Shown one piece after another: positions 13,201 through 28,200 of a stretch of DNA of 64,000 nt (positions within the stretch are counted from its first letter, which is position 1; each line of letters opens with the position of its first letter). The DNA comes from Cornus controversa (lineage: Eukaryota; Streptophyta; Magnoliopsida; Cornales; Cornaceae), in the NCBI GenBank assembly GCA_026545225.1, contig CM048845.1, positions 76,115,033 through 76,179,032 on the forward strand. Direction: 5' to 3'. Under the pieces are notes generated by a model. The model had not been told where the DNA came from. It saw nothing but the letters and a program-made list of their open reading frames with translations, and searched no databases. The position numbers and the translations under genes are program-made.

Positions 13201-16200
13201 AGATATTGTGCTTGAAATACACTTTTTTACTTTTAGTGTGTACAAGTGCTTGGTAATTTTCCTTTTTTATTACCTTTCTTTTCATTTCGGTAGTTTAATT
13301 AAATTATTCATGTCCTACTTATAAAAAAAAAAAATTATTCATGCTCTAGAGCTCTTGAAAAATTTGGTGTGGTTTTATTTGCTTATCATCCAATGTGTTT
13401 TGGAAGATGAATCAAAGGAATTTGATTAATTTTGGATGATGTTAGATTGCACACACACACATGGATTTATTAGATGAATTTTTAAATTTTTATAAATATT
13501 TGTGTATTAGAAATTATGCCATGATCTTGAAATTAAGTATAAATTTTATTGGCAAATTTATGGGTTTTAAAATTGTGCATTTGTGAATTTTCTTGAATTT
13601 TTTCGGAAACTTTAGAACTCATTTTTATTTTATGTGAAAAATTGGTTTTAATGATCACACACTTTTTTTGCCCACACCGGGGCTCGAACCCCTCCCCTCC
13701 TCTTTGAGGATGGGGAGGTTATACCATTTGGCTACAAGCCCTTTGGTATAAATGAAAATTGTCTGATTCAATAGATATATAAATGAAAAATGATATTTAT
13801 ATCAGCCATGTCCGTGTCCTACTTTTTTAGAATTTGACGTGTCGGCGTATCCGTGTCGTATCATGTCTGTGTCTTGTGTCCGTGTCCATGCTTCTTAGCC
13901 CACAACATGGTAGACGTACTAGAAAAGGGTCCCCAAGGTGGCTGACCTAAGTGGAAATCTAGGGTACTTGTGTAGAGAGAGAGAGAGAGAGAGAGAGGGA
14001 TGGGTGTTTTTTTCTCCCTTCTAGAAGTGGGCTTGGTGTCCTTTATATAATGGTGGAGGAGTGATTAACCGTTGGGTAATGACCGCTGGTATTATCAGAG
14101 ACCAAAGCCCAAAGTCTAATAAAGTGGTTATATTAAATTATATTAATGTCATTATGGTGGTGCAATATATGAAAAGACGGGGAAAGAATAACAATAAACG
14201 AAAGAGTACAGTCTGTGGAGGTCATTGGGCTATCTCAAGGAACTGTAAACCTTTGTACGCTCTTTGGACACAAATGAGGAACAGTCCCACAGAATGGGCA
14301 TTCCTGAACAATTCCTAAACTCCAGCCTCCAGGCCAAATGCCCCTAGGATCACATGAAGTGGCACTATGAGGTATGTGCAAGCCCCTAAACTCTGCCTCC
14401 AACTAGGCGGCTCGGTTGATGTGTCACTTCCCGCGATAGTCTCATGGAGGTTTATCTGTAGAATAGAGGTTCCTCGAGTCCTTCAAGCGATTCCAGAGGA
14501 TGAGGTGTGATATAGATCCGTGGGAACCACGTAAGGTCTCATTTGGATGCTGATGTGTCCATACACTCTCACTGCTGCATGTTCACCCAAGACTAGGTAT
14601 CCACAGATCTCTTGTAATTTTTCTAATGGTTGTCCTGCAGCTTATAGTTTTCTATATGAATTTTGGGCCTTGTTTGTCCTAACAAGTCTTATCGTTCTTT
14701 TGCACTTGCAAATACTTGTTGGTTCTCCTGTTGCAATTATATTCATATAATTGCCGAAGAACGTGATACAACTGTGAAGTAGCACACGAAAATTTTGGTA
14801 CTGCAACCAGCATGTTTAGTACTTGCTTTGCTTCCTTTGTGAACGTTAGAATTTTTTAAGTCTAGCTTTCTGTGCTTCCTCGGTCATTGTGTTTTCCTTC
14901 ATATTTTGTAATATTTTTGTTCTGACTGCTTTAACTTTTTGGCTGCCTGGTGGAGAAAAATTACATGTATTGGTTGTACTCTTTTTCCAGATGGCAGCAT
15001 TCAACATCCAGGAGCACCTTGTCTGGAAAGAGAAAATTGAATCCGTGATAGATCAGGTTTATTTTCTCGAAACTACGTAACATTACCCCTCCCCTGCCCC
15101 CATTTCATGTTTTCTGCTCCTAACATCTCTGTTCAGGATTGCTTTTTCAAATTGTTGCTTTCTTTAAGTTGTATTAGTCACAACAAAACTTTTTTGATGA
15201 ACCAGGCTCATAGTATGTCTAATTTAATCTTTTTGTGCTTTTTTGTAAAAAAAAATTCTTATAAGTGTTTATCTACATGATAGATGTTGGTTTATTTCGA
15301 TCGTACCATATAGTTTTGTAATCTTCTCTTTATTGCGCGGATGCAAGTGGAACTGATGGCATGTTAATGATGTGCAGCATCAGGGGTCGCTAGTTGCTAA
15401 CGGCAACAAATACATTTCTTTTGAATATAAATCTGGGATGGATAATGGGAGAAATGCTTCCTCATCAGATCACGAAAGTCAGTAAGTATCTGATTCAATT
15501 TATTTACTATGCGCATGGGGGTTATTGTGATGGTGCTAGTGAGACTATTGTTATGAAAATTAAATGCACTTTCTCTGCCTTTCCTTCATGTTGCAATGTA
15601 AGTTCAAGTACTGATAGAAAATTGACTTCTTTAATTTTCCTTTTAAATATTCCTCAGTGATAGTTTATTGATTCTAATCGTATCTACTTACTATTGGAAT
15701 GGTCTGAGTTATCCGCTAAAGTCCTCTGCTTAGTGCTTGCCAAATACCAACCAGATTTAGTGGGCATGGAGGATGTAACGGTGGTGTAGTAGTTAAGGAG
15801 GTATAGGCAGACAAGGTAGTTTTCCTGGAAACAGTGGAGGCATGTCAAGTGGGAGACAAGCACTAGAATACAAAGATAGCAGGAATGGCATCGTCATAAT
15901 TTTCTGAAGTTGCCAAAGTTTATGTGGGATGTGAGGGCCTGGAATTTCTAACCTCATGCTGCAGAAGATTTTCAGAGCTGCAGAGTCTGTGCTGTCTCTT
16001 AGGATGGAGAGTGTGATGTATGACTGCAGGATTTGGATTGTTTTTATGATGCCTCCAGTCATTGCTGTGGTTTGTAGTTGATATTTCATTAACTGTGCTT
16101 AATGGGCTGTTTCTCAGCTTATGCCGAAGTTCTACCGGAAGCTGTTGGGTGGTTATAAAGGCATGCTAAAATTCCCACTTAAGGTATCAATTGACGATTT

Positions 16201-19200
16201 ATTGTTGTTCAGATTCCATGAGAAGAATTATTTTTGTTATTATTAGGTGAGGGAGCCTTGGAGTTGAGACTTGAGATCTCATGTCCGTCCTTTTAAGGCA
16301 TGTTGTTTTGGTATTGCCAAGATCTAACAGACTGCATCAGGTTTGAGTAATCGGCCTTGTGTTTTCTTTTTGGAGTTGGGCAGTTTTCTAAGGCATCGGG
16401 CTATTGCTCTGATATTCTCAAGGTTTCTGTGTTTCAGGGAGTAGGTGTGATGAATCTCTGGAATGTGTGAACAAAGTAAACTTCTGGTGGTTCTTAGGTT
16501 GGTGATATTGTCGTTTATGTGGGTTCACTGATTGAGTTGGTTGTGCCAGTCCTTGGCCTTCTAAAGATGAGGTATCTTGGAAGAAATTGAAGGAATTTTT
16601 CATTTTTTGTTTATTTCCTTAATTCTAATGGGGTAGTTGCAATTCTTTGTTCAATTAAAGTGAGAAGAGTGAATGAAAGTGTGCGGTGTGCCATATATTC
16701 ACTTACCGGAGTCGGGGAGATGGGGGGTTGGGGGTGCACGTTCCAGATGGCGTCTTGCAACAACGTCAGTTCCAGGTAGAAGCACCCCTCTTAGTGAAAA
16801 AGATAGGTTGTTTAAATTTTAAGCCTCTTATTGGTGGACTCACTGTATCTGGACATGGGAATGAGTGCACAAATTTATATACAAGGCAGAGGTGCTCCTA
16901 GAGGCTCAAGCTTGCTACATGGTGATGTAAGACAAATGTAACACTCCCCTCCTAGTTATTTTATCAAAATTGATGCAGAACAGCACTATTAAACTAAAAA
17001 TGGTGCTTTGTACTATTGAATATTTTGTTTGTGGCTTTGACTATGGGAAGCTAATAGATCTGCAGTTTAATATGGGGAAGAGCTTCTAGGCACTAATGGA
17101 TGGCAAGATATTGAAATTGGCAAGTTCTGGAGGGGTTTGTTAATAAAAATTTAGGGAAAGGACTACTGGAATTGCTGAACAGCAACCCTTTTGAGGGCTC
17201 TGAGTAATAGGGAGAAGGCTTTATGGCAGGGAAAGGGTTTAGAGTGACAAATTCAGGCTTTTAAAATGGAAAGAAGTCGGTGGCAGTGCTGGGGCTGTGA
17301 ATAATCGAAAGTAGGCTTTTAGGGTTACTAGTGTTTCAGTTTCTTTTCAATGCAACTATTTAATATTTTTATGACATTATTTTCTGATTTTTTTTTTCAA
17401 GCCTTCACACTTGCAGATGAGAAATTATTATGTTGTCTTGTCACTGTTCCTTCTGTTAGATGTATGCTTTTTTTCAAAGCATTTCTAATCGTATTACTGA
17501 GAATCACTTCTATCCTTACCTTTTACTTTGATATATTCTTTTATGGAAAACCTCACTTGGAATATCGCTTCTCCTACTTAAAGTTTGCTTCAACCTTGCA
17601 CACTTTTTTTAAATATTTGTAGGTTTAGTGCCCCCGAGGATGAAGATGATTCTCATCCTAATTTGTTGCGGAGAACAACAATTGGAAATGGTAGTTCCCT
17701 CTTCCATCTTTTATTGGTTCTGAATAAAATAGGTGTATTATCTCTACCTTACCATCAATGTTCATCTGGAAGGTCCTCCTGAATCTGTATTTGACTGGAC
17801 ACGGGACTTAGACTCAGACTTGTCAAACCAAAATATCAACAATCAAGCATTCTCTAGAAAGCATTGGCGCCTTCTTCAATGCCAAAATGGTTAGTTATAC
17901 TTGTTTATTTCATTCCCAATTGGATGACAATCACAATTAGGTATTCAAGGGGGTCAGGGAATAATTTTGTTACTCGCAATGTTATAATGGCATCCATCAC
18001 CATTTGTGATATATTTATATGATTTATTGCAGGACTTCGCATTTTTGAAGAGCCTCTCGAAGTTGATTTCCTTGTATGGAATAGTTTTTCTGTTTAGCTT
18101 CTGTTGCTAGCATGATTTTGCTACAGAGTAGGTTGTTTCCAGACCACATCCTTACGTATAGTTTTTTAATGCAGCCAAAGAGCTGTAGTAGAGCAATGAA
18201 GGCTGTTGGGGTTGTGGAGGCTACCTGTGAAGAAATATTTGAGCTTGTAATGAGCATGGATACAACACGGTTTGAGTAAGTGCTCTTTATTTTTGGGTTA
18301 GGATGTTTTTGGATTAGTAATTCTAAATGTTCATTGTTCTTCTCAGTGTAAGAGAAACATTCTGTTAGATAATTTCAATGGGTAGGCTTGCTTTCATTGC
18401 TTGTCCACTTTAACTTTTGTCTGGAGACCCACACACATTTTATTTCTTGACTTTGTCTCTTTTATGTGAGTTAGTTAATAAGCTTCCAGATAGTATATTT
18501 ACACTGCATGCTTTTCATTTCTGAGTTTGTCAAAGCTATACATCTTGATTGTGCATCAATTCTGCTCCTCTCAGGAAGGGAAATCATTTCTATTAAATGT
18601 TTCCATCTGCCACAGCACTTTTTAATTTTCTGAACAACTTATGAAGAATGAAGTTGTTCATTAATGTCATGTCAAAAAATGTTTAAGTGGCACTTTCATA
18701 GATGCAAGTGTGCAGTAGTATAGCACAACTCTAAATAGATGCTGCTTATTGCGTGGTGGGAATAATTACTTCTGATACTCTGAGGGGCAAACTTATTGAT
18801 GTTCGTTGTTGAATTATCCAAAACTTGTATTATATTAGTGATAGACTCAAGTTGAAATTTCCACTACAGCATAGTTGTCAAAGGTGCGCGAGGCGCAGCT
18901 TCTGCGCCTAGGGTATGCCCAGGCGAGGTGCTTTGAAAGAGGCGCACGCCTCAAGCAAATAGGCGCGAGGCGCAGCTGAGGCACGAGGCACAACCTGTGC
19001 ATGCCCAATTTTTAAAAATTTTTTTAATCTGTTTTCTGCAGAACCTTTTCTTCTTCTTTTTTTGGTTTTTTTTTTATAATCTTTGAAGTAATTTCATATC
19101 AGAATATCAATGATTTTCCTCTTTTATTCTTCAATTTAATTCCTCCACGTCCTCTGTTCTGTTGTGATCTAGCTTCACTGATTAATAGCTTTTTTTGGCG

Positions 19201-22200
19201 CTTAGTATTCTACTTTCATAATGGAGAGGTTGCCATGTAAATAGTTTGCTATGTCCAGATAATTGAATTGCAAGCATCTCTTCAGTTCTCACTTTCACTC
19301 ACTCCGGAATCTGTTTTTCTGTTTCATTTGTTGTTAATTGCCATGAATATGCTTTTTATTTGCTCTCAATTGTTATATCTCTAGCTTCTCATGAATGCGT
19401 TTATTCTTCTACTATTTATGCATTTTTTCTATTTGTTTCAAAATTTGCTCTCTATATGCCCTCATTCATTATGGATGTTGTTTATTTATCGTCTAACTGT
19501 CCTATGTGTGGTTGATCCCATGTCAGGTAAGTTGTTATTCATTGTTTCCTGGTTATTCTCTAGTTTACTTTTGCATATAATTGGATTCATATATCATCAT
19601 CAGTTCAATATATTTATCTCATTTTTTTCATTATTGAAGTAATAAAATTCCCAAAACAAACCAGTTAACAGTGTATGTAACACTTGGTTTTTTAGGTGTA
19701 ATTTTCTCTTTCTTATGTTGTAATTGACAAATTTTTTCCCCCAAGCGTAATTGACAATTTTTCATGGTATCTTATGAGGTGTTGATGATATAATATCTTG
19801 ACATGTGCGGCACTTTGATGCCCATGCTTCCAAAATAACTCCTTGTGCGTTGAAAATACTTGACTCAAGAAGAGCCCGAGATGTCCACAATTAGCTCTAC
19901 AAAATTTGATTTTCTATTGTTATTGTAGTCTTGATGTTTATGGTAAATTGATTTTCTATGTTGTGTAGGTGGGATTGCAGTTTCCAAGATGGTAGGTTAG
20001 TTGAGGAGGTAGATGGACATACGGCAATACTCTATCACCAGCTTCAGCTGGATTGGTTCTCCATGTAATATTCTCTCCAACTTATGGAACTTGCTTTTTT
20101 ATCCTTAAAGTAGTATCTAAACTACATTATTCATAAAGTGCAACTTTCTATTGTGACGGGTATCATTTTGTTAGAACAAGTTGCACATGCATAGTAGCTT
20201 ACGACTTTCTCTAACTTAATTTTTCTTTACAAGTGGGATTTTCTGTGATAATTTGAATAGTGTGAGTCATATTTGATATTTTAAGACTAAATGGTTATAA
20301 TGTGATGTCTGCCTACAATATTATTCTAAGAAGCACAGACACTTCTATAAAGTGCCGTGTCCGGCACCGATACTTCATGGATACTCCTGGACAAGTCTCC
20401 GACACTGGCTGTGTCCATAATTTAAAAATAATTTTTATTATTTCAGACACTTGCCCGACACATCTCGGACACTTCAACACATTCCGGACACATGACCAAC
20501 ACATCCCACACCCTCTGTCTTTATAAAACAAACACATGACAGTCTTTGAAACAACATTATGCTCATATATCAAAGTGTTCAACTTCCTTTTCCTTAAGAA
20601 ACTGATATTAAACACATGTGAAAGTATGTAATGGAAAAAACATAACTATAATGATAAGATAGGATAGTAATATTTATATAATTAATTAATTCTTCTTGAC
20701 ATTCGAATAGCTTCAATTTCTAACTTATGTAACTTAGCATAGAAATTATAAAGTTATTAATGTTCTATAATTGTCTTATTCAATAGATATATAAATGAAT
20801 ATTTATATTTATGGTAGCCGTGTCCACTCTGTGTCCATCTCCTACCTTTTTAGAGTTTGATGCTTCGGCGTATCCGTGCCCTTTTCGTATCCATACTTCT
20901 TAGATATTATTTTCGCAATCTGCTCCACCGGTGGGTTAACTTAAGTGGTATGTCCTCCACCTATCAAAAAATGAGATTGAGGGTTCAGTTCTCAATTGGG
21001 ACAAAGTGGGTTTGTATATCTTAACTATTGCAGAAAAAGGAAAAAAAAAATCTCTACAATGTTATTAATTAGAATAAATTTTCTTTGGTTTCTTTCACAA
21101 GACAAGGGTAAGAGAGGGAAAATTGTTGGGTGCTGCTGGTGTTTACAAGGAATTAATTTTTGAGAATTTTTGTTATAATCGAATTGCTGTTTCTATCTTA
21201 CTTTTGGCAGCTGTATTCCAAATGTATGTGATTCTGCATGAGATCATGATATCAGATTTAACTCCATTTTCTGAACATTAAATTTGTTGTTGTTATTGTT
21301 GTTCTATTGAGTGGAGTTATAATCTGCATCACAAAAATCCATTACCCAGTGTGGTTATCCTTTGATTAGGGGTGACAATTTGTGTTCCCGTGTCATGTCG
21401 ATTTATGAGTATTCTACTAAACAGCTCAACTCTAACCTGATCCATTTAATAATCGTGTCAGAGACTCTCAACACTAACCCAACCCGTTTATTAAACGTGT
21501 TACTCGCTTCGACCCGTGTAACCCGTTTAATAAACATGTCCTATAATGACACTACTTGTTTAATAATCTTTTTAATCCGTTTAACTTATATCATATGAGT
21601 TTCTCCACTTCTAAAAATCTCTCTGAAGATCATATAAGAAATAGAGTACATATCAATTCATAAATCCTAAAATCAAACTATATTATAAATTTTGTATTTA
21701 TATAATAACTCAAAAATATACTAAGGTGATTCAACAACTGGGAAGACACCATAACAATCTCATTCTTGCATTTTATGGCTACATCAGTCCTGTAAACAAA
21801 CAAATAGATTACAAACAATTGCAATATATATAACTATGTATATATAAGTTTGTATAAAACCATAATATATGAATAACTCGTGTCGTAATCGTGTTGTAAT
21901 CGTGTCACGGGTTAGACAGCTTAAACCCAAACCTAACCCAATTTTTACGTGTCGTGTTCGTGTCGGCCCATTTATTAAACGTGTCGTCTTACCTCAAACC
22001 CAAACCCGCTTAACTCGTGTCATGTCGTGTCGTGTCCAATTTTGCCACCCCTGCCTTTGATTGAGGGTGTTAGGAGTTATGGATTGGGTACAAACCTTAC
22101 CTAGGTCACTATTCGTACAAAGTAGCTGCCTTTAGACTTGAACCTCTGTTCTCATGTTTCATAGTCTGACCTTTTATGATGACACCAAGCAATGATACCT

Positions 22201-25200
22201 ACTTGCATTGGTAATTTTATTCATCTTTAGTTGCATGCTTTCGTGATCAAGCTGAAGCTTGACTGCTGGAGTGAAAGTTTACTTGGTGGGTGGTTGGCTC
22301 CCACTAGAAATGGAAAAAAAGAGAGAAGGAAAATGGTACTATTTGAACGTGCAGCTTAAAACGGCTCGAGTTTCTTGGTAGAATGTCTAAAAGAAATTTG
22401 ATTGCTTGGAATTCCTTGTTTGTTGTTTAAACTCAATATTTCAGAACTTTTAAATCCTTGTGTCCTTCTTTGACATGTCATTTACTGGTTTGATTTAACG
22501 ACTTCTATAATAATTAATTGTGCCAGGTTTTGTGCCCATTTGTGGAATGGCACTGGGACTGAGGAAAAACAAAGAATGAACAAGGACTAAATAGAGAGGA
22601 ATAGAGTAAGAAGAGGGTTGGAGGGAAATGATTGTAGACGAGTGATTGAGGAAAAGGAGACAGGACAGAAGAAATAGAAGAGATTGGAGAGTGCCCTAAT
22701 TGGGGTGGATACCTCTATTTGGTAATCTTAAACAAAGTAAAATGATAATGCTCCCTTACTATAATATAGCGATCACACTCTTTATACTTCTTAACACAAA
22801 CATATGCTCATCCACTGTGGATTCCCCATGGACACCAGGTGATTTTAAAATCGAGGTCCCCATTAGGCTTCTTGCTCACTCCATGTGCTTTTTAGGGGCG
22901 GAACCAGAAATATTTTGCATGTGTGTGTTGGGGGGGGGGCACAAACTAGTAATGTGAAATTAAAATTTTAAAGAAATATAAAATACTTGTAACAAATTTT
23001 CTTTACAATGCAATTCTTAATGTATATTTTTAAGAGCATGTCTATAAATGATATGAGAAGAATGGAGAGAAGAACATGTTGACAGCTGATAAATGAGGTT
23101 GTCAAGTGTTAGAGGATTCCTTTTCTTCTCTCTTGAATTCATATATAACAAATAATGTAAATAGGGGGGCACAAACTAGTAATGTGAAATTAAAATTTTA
23201 AAGAAATATAAAATACTTGTAACAAATTTTCTTTACAATGCAATTCTTAATGTATATTTTTAAGAGCATGTCTATAAATGATATGAGAAGAATGGAGAGA
23301 AGAACATGTTGACAGCCGATAAATGAGGTTGTCAAGTGTTAGAGGATTCCTTTTCTTCTCTCTTGAATTCATATATAACAAATAATATAAATATGTATAG
23401 ACATGAATGGAGTACTGATATTATTAATAACTATTCAACTACCAAGAAGATCCTACATTTTCCATTTTTTCTATATTTTGGCTGAAAGCGTGATTGGAAG
23501 TTTTTCTTTTCTTCTCTTTTTATTTACCATGATTGTTATTGCAGGTTTGTATGGCCCCGTGACCTTTGTTATGTGCGTTATTGGCGCCGAAATGACGATG
23601 GGAGTTATGGTAGGTGCATTCAGTGACCATTTCTAGTTCATTCTTTTAACTTTTCCTTCTTTTTTTCCCCTTTTTTTTCACCGTAGAGTTGTCTTTGTTT
23701 GGTTTTTGTTGCTGTGCAGTTGTGTTATTTTGTTCTAGGGAGCATGAGAACTGTGGTCCACAACCCGGATTTGTTCGGGCCCATATAGAGAGTAAATACA
23801 GTTGCTTCTTTGTTGTGAATGAAAAAATTGTGTTAAAGATATTCAGATTCATTATTGTATTCTAACAAGTGATACACCCATTCTTATGTATTCTGATGTT
23901 CTTAGGTGGAGGGTTCAATATTTCCCCTCTGAAACCTCGGAATGGGAGGCCTAGAACACAGGTGCAGCATCTTATGCAAATTGATCTGAAAGGGTGGGGG
24001 GTGGGTTATGTTTCATCATTTCAGCAACATTGTCTCCTTCAGATGTTAAATAGTGTTGCTGGTGAGTTGTGCTTAATTCATTTTTTAAAGAATTTGGATT
24101 GTCCTTTCAGATTGTGTCTTTTTATATTCATGGTTACACCCACTACATGTTCCTTCTGCTCTGTTGGGCAGTACTCAAATTTTGCTTTTACTTGTGTCCT
24201 GATTGATAAACTTTTTTTTGCATTTTCTGGGAGTTTATTTTCTTTTTTGCATTATAGATTTCATTTTGATTAATAAAACTATAATTATGCTGAGATGATA
24301 AGCAACAACAAGAAAGGGGGGTACATTGTTCTTGTCATCTTTTTGATAATTTTTCATTTTTCTTTCTTTAATTTCATCTCGTCTAAACTAACTCTTTCAA
24401 TATGAATCATGTCTCTTTTCTATTGTATTGAATCCTTATTTTTGCTTCTCTATCAGGACTGCGTGAATTGTTTTCTCAAACAGATGAAAGAACTGCTCCT
24501 CCAAGAATCCCAGTTATGGTTAATATGGCATCAGCTTTTTCTTCAAGGAAGATTCAAAAACCCCAGGAGCCTTCTGTTCATTCTAGTGATCAAATGAATG
24601 CTGCAAACAGAAATGGCATGCTGTTGGATGAAGACTCTGAAGAGGATGAAGAATTTCAAATAGCGGACCAAGAGGTTTGCATTATACATGCACACTCATA
24701 ATTTTCTGTACTCTTTTATAATGTATTTGCTGAAATTTTTTCAGGCATGCTCAACCAGTCTTGAGAATGAAGTCAAGAGAAATGGTAATGATGACTAAGG
24801 ATTTTATTTATTCATCTGGTTTGATTATTTATATTAAAATCATAAGGAATTATTCTCAATGCACTTCATTAGGTGAAGCAATTGAAGAAGAACCTACAGA
24901 TAAAATTGATTTGTCCTGTTTCTCGGGTAACCTACGACGTGATGACCGTGAAAATGGTCGTGACTGCTGGAGAATATCAGATGGAAACAACTTCAGAGTT
25001 CGTAGCAAGCGTTTTTGTTATGACAAATCAAAGGTCCCTTAGTCCTTTGCTTTCTTCTTTGTATATGTGCCTTTTGTATTTGGTGCAAAATCTTGTGACC
25101 TTATTAGGTTTCTTGTTGCCATCTGTATTTGAAGATACCTGCAGGTAAACATCAAATGGATCTCGTTGCTGTAGATTGGTTCAAAGACACGAAACGAATG

Positions 25201-28200
25201 GATCATGTTGCCAGGCGTCATGGTTGTGCTGCACAAGTATTATAGGCTACACTTTGTCTCTCATGTGGTTCTGCTTTCATTCTCTTTCTGAATTTCACCC
25301 CAATTTAACTCTTACTGATTCACGCGGAAAACTTTTGAATGGGGGATGGATAATTTTTTTTTCCAACAAACAGACTAGGCAACTTGTGTGCCTACTGGCT
25401 TGCCTCTTTTAGTTTCTTCCATGGATTGGGATTAATAATAATATATTGTGCCTCTCTCTATCTGGAGTCTTTTCTCTTGGTTGATAGTGTTGAGGTTGCC
25501 ACCCCTTGTTGTCTTGCTGGGGCCTGCCACCCCTTAAACAAATAGTAGTAGCAACAGCAACAACAATAAATCTATAAATAATAAGATAAAATAGAAAAAG
25601 AAAGAAAAGAAAATAAATTATCTAAACCTGGAAGAAAATAAATTATATAAACCTGGTTGTAGCTCTTTCAGAAAGCTCTGGTTACTTGTTGAGGGTTTGT
25701 CATAACTTGTATGAGTTGAATATGCTGGTTTATTGTTGAACCAGTAACTGCTTGCTTAAACCATCCTTGGCAGAGTTTTAATACATCTACTTAGTTTGTC
25801 TGAAACTGGAAAGTTATCAATGATTTTCCATATTTTAAACGTATATGGAATCTATATATGTAATTAATTTGTTAGTGAATCCTTTATATTCTATTTAAAA
25901 AGGCCATTTCCGTGGTCCCATCTAGGCAGGGTGCTGGATTTGGAAGTTTGGAGATAGATCTAAACTTTTGCAATATTTTTGCACAAGTTGGCTGCTCTCT
26001 GACTTGAACGATTCCTCATGCTTGTCAGCCCTAGCTTTTACTATTGCACCAAGCAATTTCCCCGTTTATATTCTGTGTCTTCGCCATTTTTATGAGCCTT
26101 CATATGAACCTTTTGTGCAGGTTGCCTCTGGGAAAGGACTTTTCTCTATGGTTGTAAATCTGCAAGTAAGTTGTTTTGACAGCTGATTTGAATTTAAAGT
26201 TGATGCTTCTAGAGGCTGGAAGGGAAAATTAACTTTGTATTCTTGAAGGTACCTGGTTCGACACACTACAGTATGGTTTTCTATTTTGTGACAAAGGATT
26301 TAGTACCTGGATCTCTCTTGCAACGGTTTGTTGATGGTGATGATGAGTTCCGTAACAGTAGATTGAAGCTCATCCCATCAGTTCCCAAGGTATTCATCTC
26401 AGTTATTAGAAAACTTTTGTTAGAATGCTTGAAGGCTTGATAGAGAAATTGCCATGCGATCACCATGCCTGCTGGTTTTTCACACACACACAGCGATAGA
26501 ACTGAGAAGCTTTTATGATATAATTTCAACTATGTTAAGAGTTGAGACTAATTTGGTTTTGTGGGAACTATATATATATGTTGTCCCAAAAATATTATAT
26601 TATTGTATAATCTCAAACTTTGTTAAGAGTTGAGACTAATTTGGTTTTGTGGGAACTATATATAGATTTTGTCCCAAAAATATTATGTATGGGAAAGAAG
26701 GCAAGGCAATTAATCACAACATTATTGTAAGCCAAACAAATAATGTAATAATACTTTCTCGTTCATATATAGAGATGATAAGTTGGCAGGCCATTGATAA
26801 ACAGTCATCCTTGCCATTGTTGAACTTATTAGGTTCGATTGGGTTCATTTCACATTTCTCCCTTTTAGTGGAAAAAATTGTTCTAGTTGTTGGCACAATC
26901 TATCAGATAACTAATTACGTGGTCTAGTGGTATATACTACTTAAAAATAGGGGTCAATATCCATTATGGTCCCCCTTAATTGAGGGTGTTGAGAGGGGGT
27001 AGACTAGTACAGACCTAACTCTCGATAGTATTTGCACAAGTGACTGCTCTCAGAATTTAAACTCATGTTCTTACGCTTGCGAGATCGAGCATTTTACCAG
27101 TGCACCAAGCTATGACCCTTTATTTACTACTAGAAGCCAATAGCAATCATGTTGGGCTCTGTTTAGGCTGCGCCATCATATCTCTAACCTGTCCAAACTT
27201 GATATCATATCTTAAACATTGCAGTGTGCAGCTCAATCTAGTAAATTATTGAGGCTGTAGGCCTATTGTTTGGGCTGGACAGGTTGGAGTCAGGTTGACT
27301 GAACCTGACGTGCAGCTCAGGATCCAGTGGATGAGCTCCTAGAGGTTTTTCCTGAAGCTCTGAAAATATGCCATTCCTTGCATCAGAAAATGGTGTTGTT
27401 GCTTTAGACGGTGTTAATTCAATCAGGGGCAGCTCAACATAACTTGAGGCCTTAGGCGAAAATTATAAAAGGGGCCTTTTAATATTTAATATGTTAATAT
27501 CAAATTATAATTAATAATAAAAAGGTCGTACCCAGTGCACAAGGCTTCCGCTTGAGCAGGGTCTGGGAGAGGTAGATGTAAATAATAATTAATAATACTT
27601 ATTTAAAAATTATTTTTCTTGCTTTTTGAGATGCAAAGTTACTAATTAATTCTTGTATTCAAGTTTTGTTAAAATATATTTTTCAATAGATAATATAGCG
27701 AGTCCATTTAATCTTTCTTGTGACATAGTTGATCTTAGATATGATTTTATCAACTTTAATATAATTTTTGATTAACATCTTCATTTTTTTTACTTGTTTC
27801 ACTTTCTTCCAATTTTTTTTGATGTTCTTCATAAAGAATTTTCTTATCACACATTTGATTATCATTATGAATCAAGTCACTAATATCTTTTTCTTTCATT
27901 GTTGTACAATCTTCTAATTCTTTTAAATGACTTTGTTAATCTTTTGTAGAATTTTCACCTAATTTTTTTGTTGTTTGATTATTAGGGTTAACAAATTTAT
28001 CAAGAGCTCCTTTTTGAGATTGAATTAGTTTATCTATTCTTCTTTTATTTTTAAGTTTTTCATATCCCGATTCATACTTTATAGTAGACATATTCTTATT
28101 CTAATATCCAAATTCCAATAATATAAATAACAATAATTACAAACAAAATATACAATTTTATGATAACAAAAAATAATAAGACTAAAAAATAATTTAAATT

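Noticed and set aside
13671-13744. Possible tRNA gene on the minus strand
   Set aside because: A-box and B-box are present but the stems do not pair well and an A run follows, so it is called a SINE head.
16119-16184. A 66-nt segment with AG and GT borders in EDR2 intron 5, encoding LMPKFYRKLLGG
   Set aside because: In the phase required by exons 5 and 6 it contains a stop, and EDR2 proteins have no matching segment.
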